A stretch of 15,038 nt of DNA. Source: an uncultured Eubacteriales bacterium (GTDB lineage: Bacteria; Bacillota; Clostridia; Lachnospirales; Lachnospiraceae). The stretch is from positions 1-15,038 of the forward strand of contig OMSN01000046.1 in assembly GCA_900313765.1 (NCBI GenBank), given 5' to 3'. A program made the position numbers and the translations under genes. The notes under the pieces are model-generated. The model saw only the letters and a program-made list of their open reading frames with translations, had not been told where the DNA came from and searched no databases. This document shows, one piece after another, positions 13,508 to 15,038 of this stretch (within the stretch, counting starts at the first letter, position 1; each line of letters begins with the position of its first letter).

Positions 13508-15038
13508 TTATACGATCTTGCCAAGTTTGCGAAGGATCTTCTCCGGTGTCATCGGCCAGTCTTCCAGCCAGACGCCGACAGCGTCATGGATCGCGATTCC
13601 GATAGCAGGCGCTGCACCGTTGCAGGCGATCTCGGAGATGGACTTAGCTCCGAACGGGCCGTCGGGATCATCGACATCGATCAGGACCGACTTGAAGTCG
13701 TCAGGCTGTTCGTAGATCATCGTAACACCGTAATCCGTCATGTTGGCATTGATGCAGTTTCCGTCCGAATCCAGGATCATGCCTTCATAGAGGGTATGTC
13801 CGATGGACTTGAGGGCGGCACCGTACATCTGGCAGAGGGCCAGTTCCGGATTGATCGGCGTGCCGGCATCCTGCAGCGCGTAGAACTTCTGCACCTTGAT
13901 CTCGCCAGTCCTGGTATTTACCGCGACCTGAGCGAAATGTGCTCCGTATGGTACCGAGGATGCTGTTGTCACGAAGTTGCCGTGGTAGACCATCATGCCG
14001 CGACCGTCACCCTGGCAGGCTCTGTGGGACAATGCAGCATAGGTAAGCACTTTGCCGGTCTTCTTCGAATAGACTTCGCCCGGATACCTGAGCTCCAGAT
14101 CTTCCTTGTCTTCTTCCATCTGAAGAGCTGCTTCTTTCAGCACTTCTTCCTTCAGGCCTCTTGACGCGACTACCGCAGCATTACCTGAGAAGAATGTACC
14201 GGAGGATGCATAGGAACCTGTATCAAAGGCAGCCGCGTCGGTGTCGCCGGACAGGACCGTCACATGCTCCATGGGCATGCACATGATCTCACTGACAACC
14301 TTCGCGCAGATGGTGTCAAGTCCGGTTCCGATATCGGCACAGCCGCTGTTCAGAATGACCGTACCGTCTGTCTCCATCTTGGCAATCGCCTCAGAGTGAT
14401 CCAGTCCCGGAAGTCCGGAACCCTGCATGATCATGGCAAAGCCTTTTCCGATCCTGACATCGGGATCGTCGCTCTGCTCTTTCACGCCCCAGTGGATCAT
14501 ATCACATCCCTGGAGAACAGCATCCCTCAGTCCGCAGGATCCGACCGGCACGACATTTCCTTCACGGCCTTCGCCAAGGCCTTTGAGGATGTCGAGCATA
14601 TATCCGGTCTCAACATGATTCTTCAGGACCATGTCCTTATAATCACAGCCAAGTTTCTCCGCCAGTTCCGCCATGCACATCATGATGCCGAAGGTTCCCT
14701 TCGGAGTGCCGTAGCCCTGATATGCGCCTGCAGGCGGCGAGTTCGTATAGAGCACCTTCAGGTCATAAGCCATGTTTGCGCACTTGAACAGCGGAAGTGT
14801 CTTGGAACAGCTGTTCATCGGGACAGTCAGGCAATGGTTGCCGTAGGGTCCGGTGTTGGCGCGCACTTCCATGAAGATGCCGGTGATGGTGCCGTCTTTC
14901 TTGCCGGACATCTTGACGCGGGCTCTCATCGGATGGCGTGTGGAGTTCGCGATGAACTCTTCCTCACGTGTATTCCTGTAATAGACAGGGCGTCCGGTAA
15001 TAAATGCAGCATAGCCGGTAATATCCTCTACAAGGATA
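13508..15038 (-). CDS. Xanthine dehydrogenase family, molybdopterin-binding subunit, 5' end cut
   Basis: C-terminal 509 residues of the large subunit of a molybdenum hydroxylase. These cytoplasmic enzymes hydroxylate N-heterocycles such as purines using water and pass electrons to FeS and FAD subunits. The frame is open to the right edge (ILVEDITGYAAFITGRP...), so the start lies outside. Seen are TREEEFIANSTRHPMRARVK, the substrate-site block AGAYQGYGTPKGTFG, molybdopterin contacts around CADIGTGLDT, and the catalytic Glu in GAKSISE (codon 13631-13633), with PAIGIAIHDAVGVWLEDWPMTPEKIL at the end. The block that usually reads A-F/Y-R-G-F/Y-G has Gln in place of Arg, so the substrate may not be a classic purine. 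The small FeS and FAD subunits are not in the window, and the gene ends 27 bases before the hairpin. Confidence 0.93.
   Translation of the reverse strand, partial: ILVEDITGYAAFITGRPVYYRNTREEEFIANSTRHPMRARVKMSGKKDGTITGIFMEVRANTGPYGNHCLTVPMNSCSKTLPLFKCANMAYDLKVLYTNSPPAGAYQGYGTPKGTFGIMMCMAELAEKLGCDYKDMVLKNHVETGYMLDILKGLGEGREGNVVPVGSCGLRDAVLQGCDMIHWGVKEQSDDPDVRIGKGFAMIMQGSGLPGLDHSEAIAKMETDGTVILNSGCADIGTGLDTICAKVVSEIMCMPMEHVTVLSGDTDAAAFDTGSYASSGTFFSGNAAVVASRGLKEEVLKEAALQMEEDKEDLELRYPGEVYSKKTGKVLTYAALSHRACQGDGRGMMVYHGNFVTTASSVPYGAHFAQVAVNTRTGEIKVQKFYALQDAGTPINPELALCQMYGAALKSIGHTLYEGMILDSDGNCINANMTDYGVTMIYEQPDDFKSVLIDVDDPDGPFGAKSISEIACNGAAPAIGIAIHDAVGVWLEDWPMTPEKILRKLGKIV

Noticed and set aside
1..15038. 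CRISPR array, tRNA, rRNA, insertion sequence or prophage genes
   Set aside because: No spaced direct repeats, cloverleaf sequences, transposase or phage motifs were seen on either strand.

Overview
The window looks like a chromosomal segment of an anaerobic Gram-positive bacterium of the class Clostridia, probably a Lachnospiraceae-like lineage. GC content is roughly 50-55% by eye. The evidence is an L27 precursor with the Firmicutes-type cleavable N-terminus beside its protease Prp, the cluster radical SAM (TIGR03960) - DUF2344 (TIGR03936) - RNase E/G - rplU - prp - rpmA - obg, and a xanthine-dehydrogenase-family hydroxylase. I cannot name the species. No transposase, phage gene, CRISPR array, tRNA or rRNA was seen.

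Layout, left to right. Positions 1-2169 (-) hold leuS without its 3' end. It has its own promoter (2212-2240) and no room for a T-box. Positions 2263-2488 are a ~226-bp imperfect inverted repeat with 13-bp perfect ends, packed between leuS and metF. Then, all on the minus strand and transcribed right to left: metF (2492-3385), obg (3408-4706), an intrinsic terminator (4754-4787), rpmA, prp and rplU. rplU is preceded by a structured leader (5799-5886) and a good sigma-70-type promoter (5893-5921). Upstream of that, also on the minus strand, are an RNase E/G protein, the DUF2344 protein, a large radical SAM protein with no usable AUG/GUG/UUG at its true N-terminus, a 35-codon lysine-rich mini-gene, a GH3-type acyl-adenylating enzyme and a small ParB/sulfiredoxin-fold protein with its own promoter (12412-12441). 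A divergent plus-strand pair follows: an uncharacterised small acidic protein and a HAD-like phosphatase. A strong hairpin (13447-13480) closes that unit. The right end is the C-terminal ~509 residues of a molybdenum hydroxylase on the minus strand.

How the genes fit together: the centre is a ribosome and RNA module. L21 and L27 are made together with the protease that trims L27 and with the ribosome-assembly GTPase Obg, and the RNase E/G lies just upstream. The radical SAM/DUF2344 pair always seems to travel with this module in Clostridia but has no known substrate. The most interesting places for follow-up are the start of the radical SAM gene (CUG or AUA initiation, or -1 slippage on an A6 run from the lysine-rich mini-gene), the GH3/ParB-like/mini-gene cluster, and the long hairpin downstream of metF.
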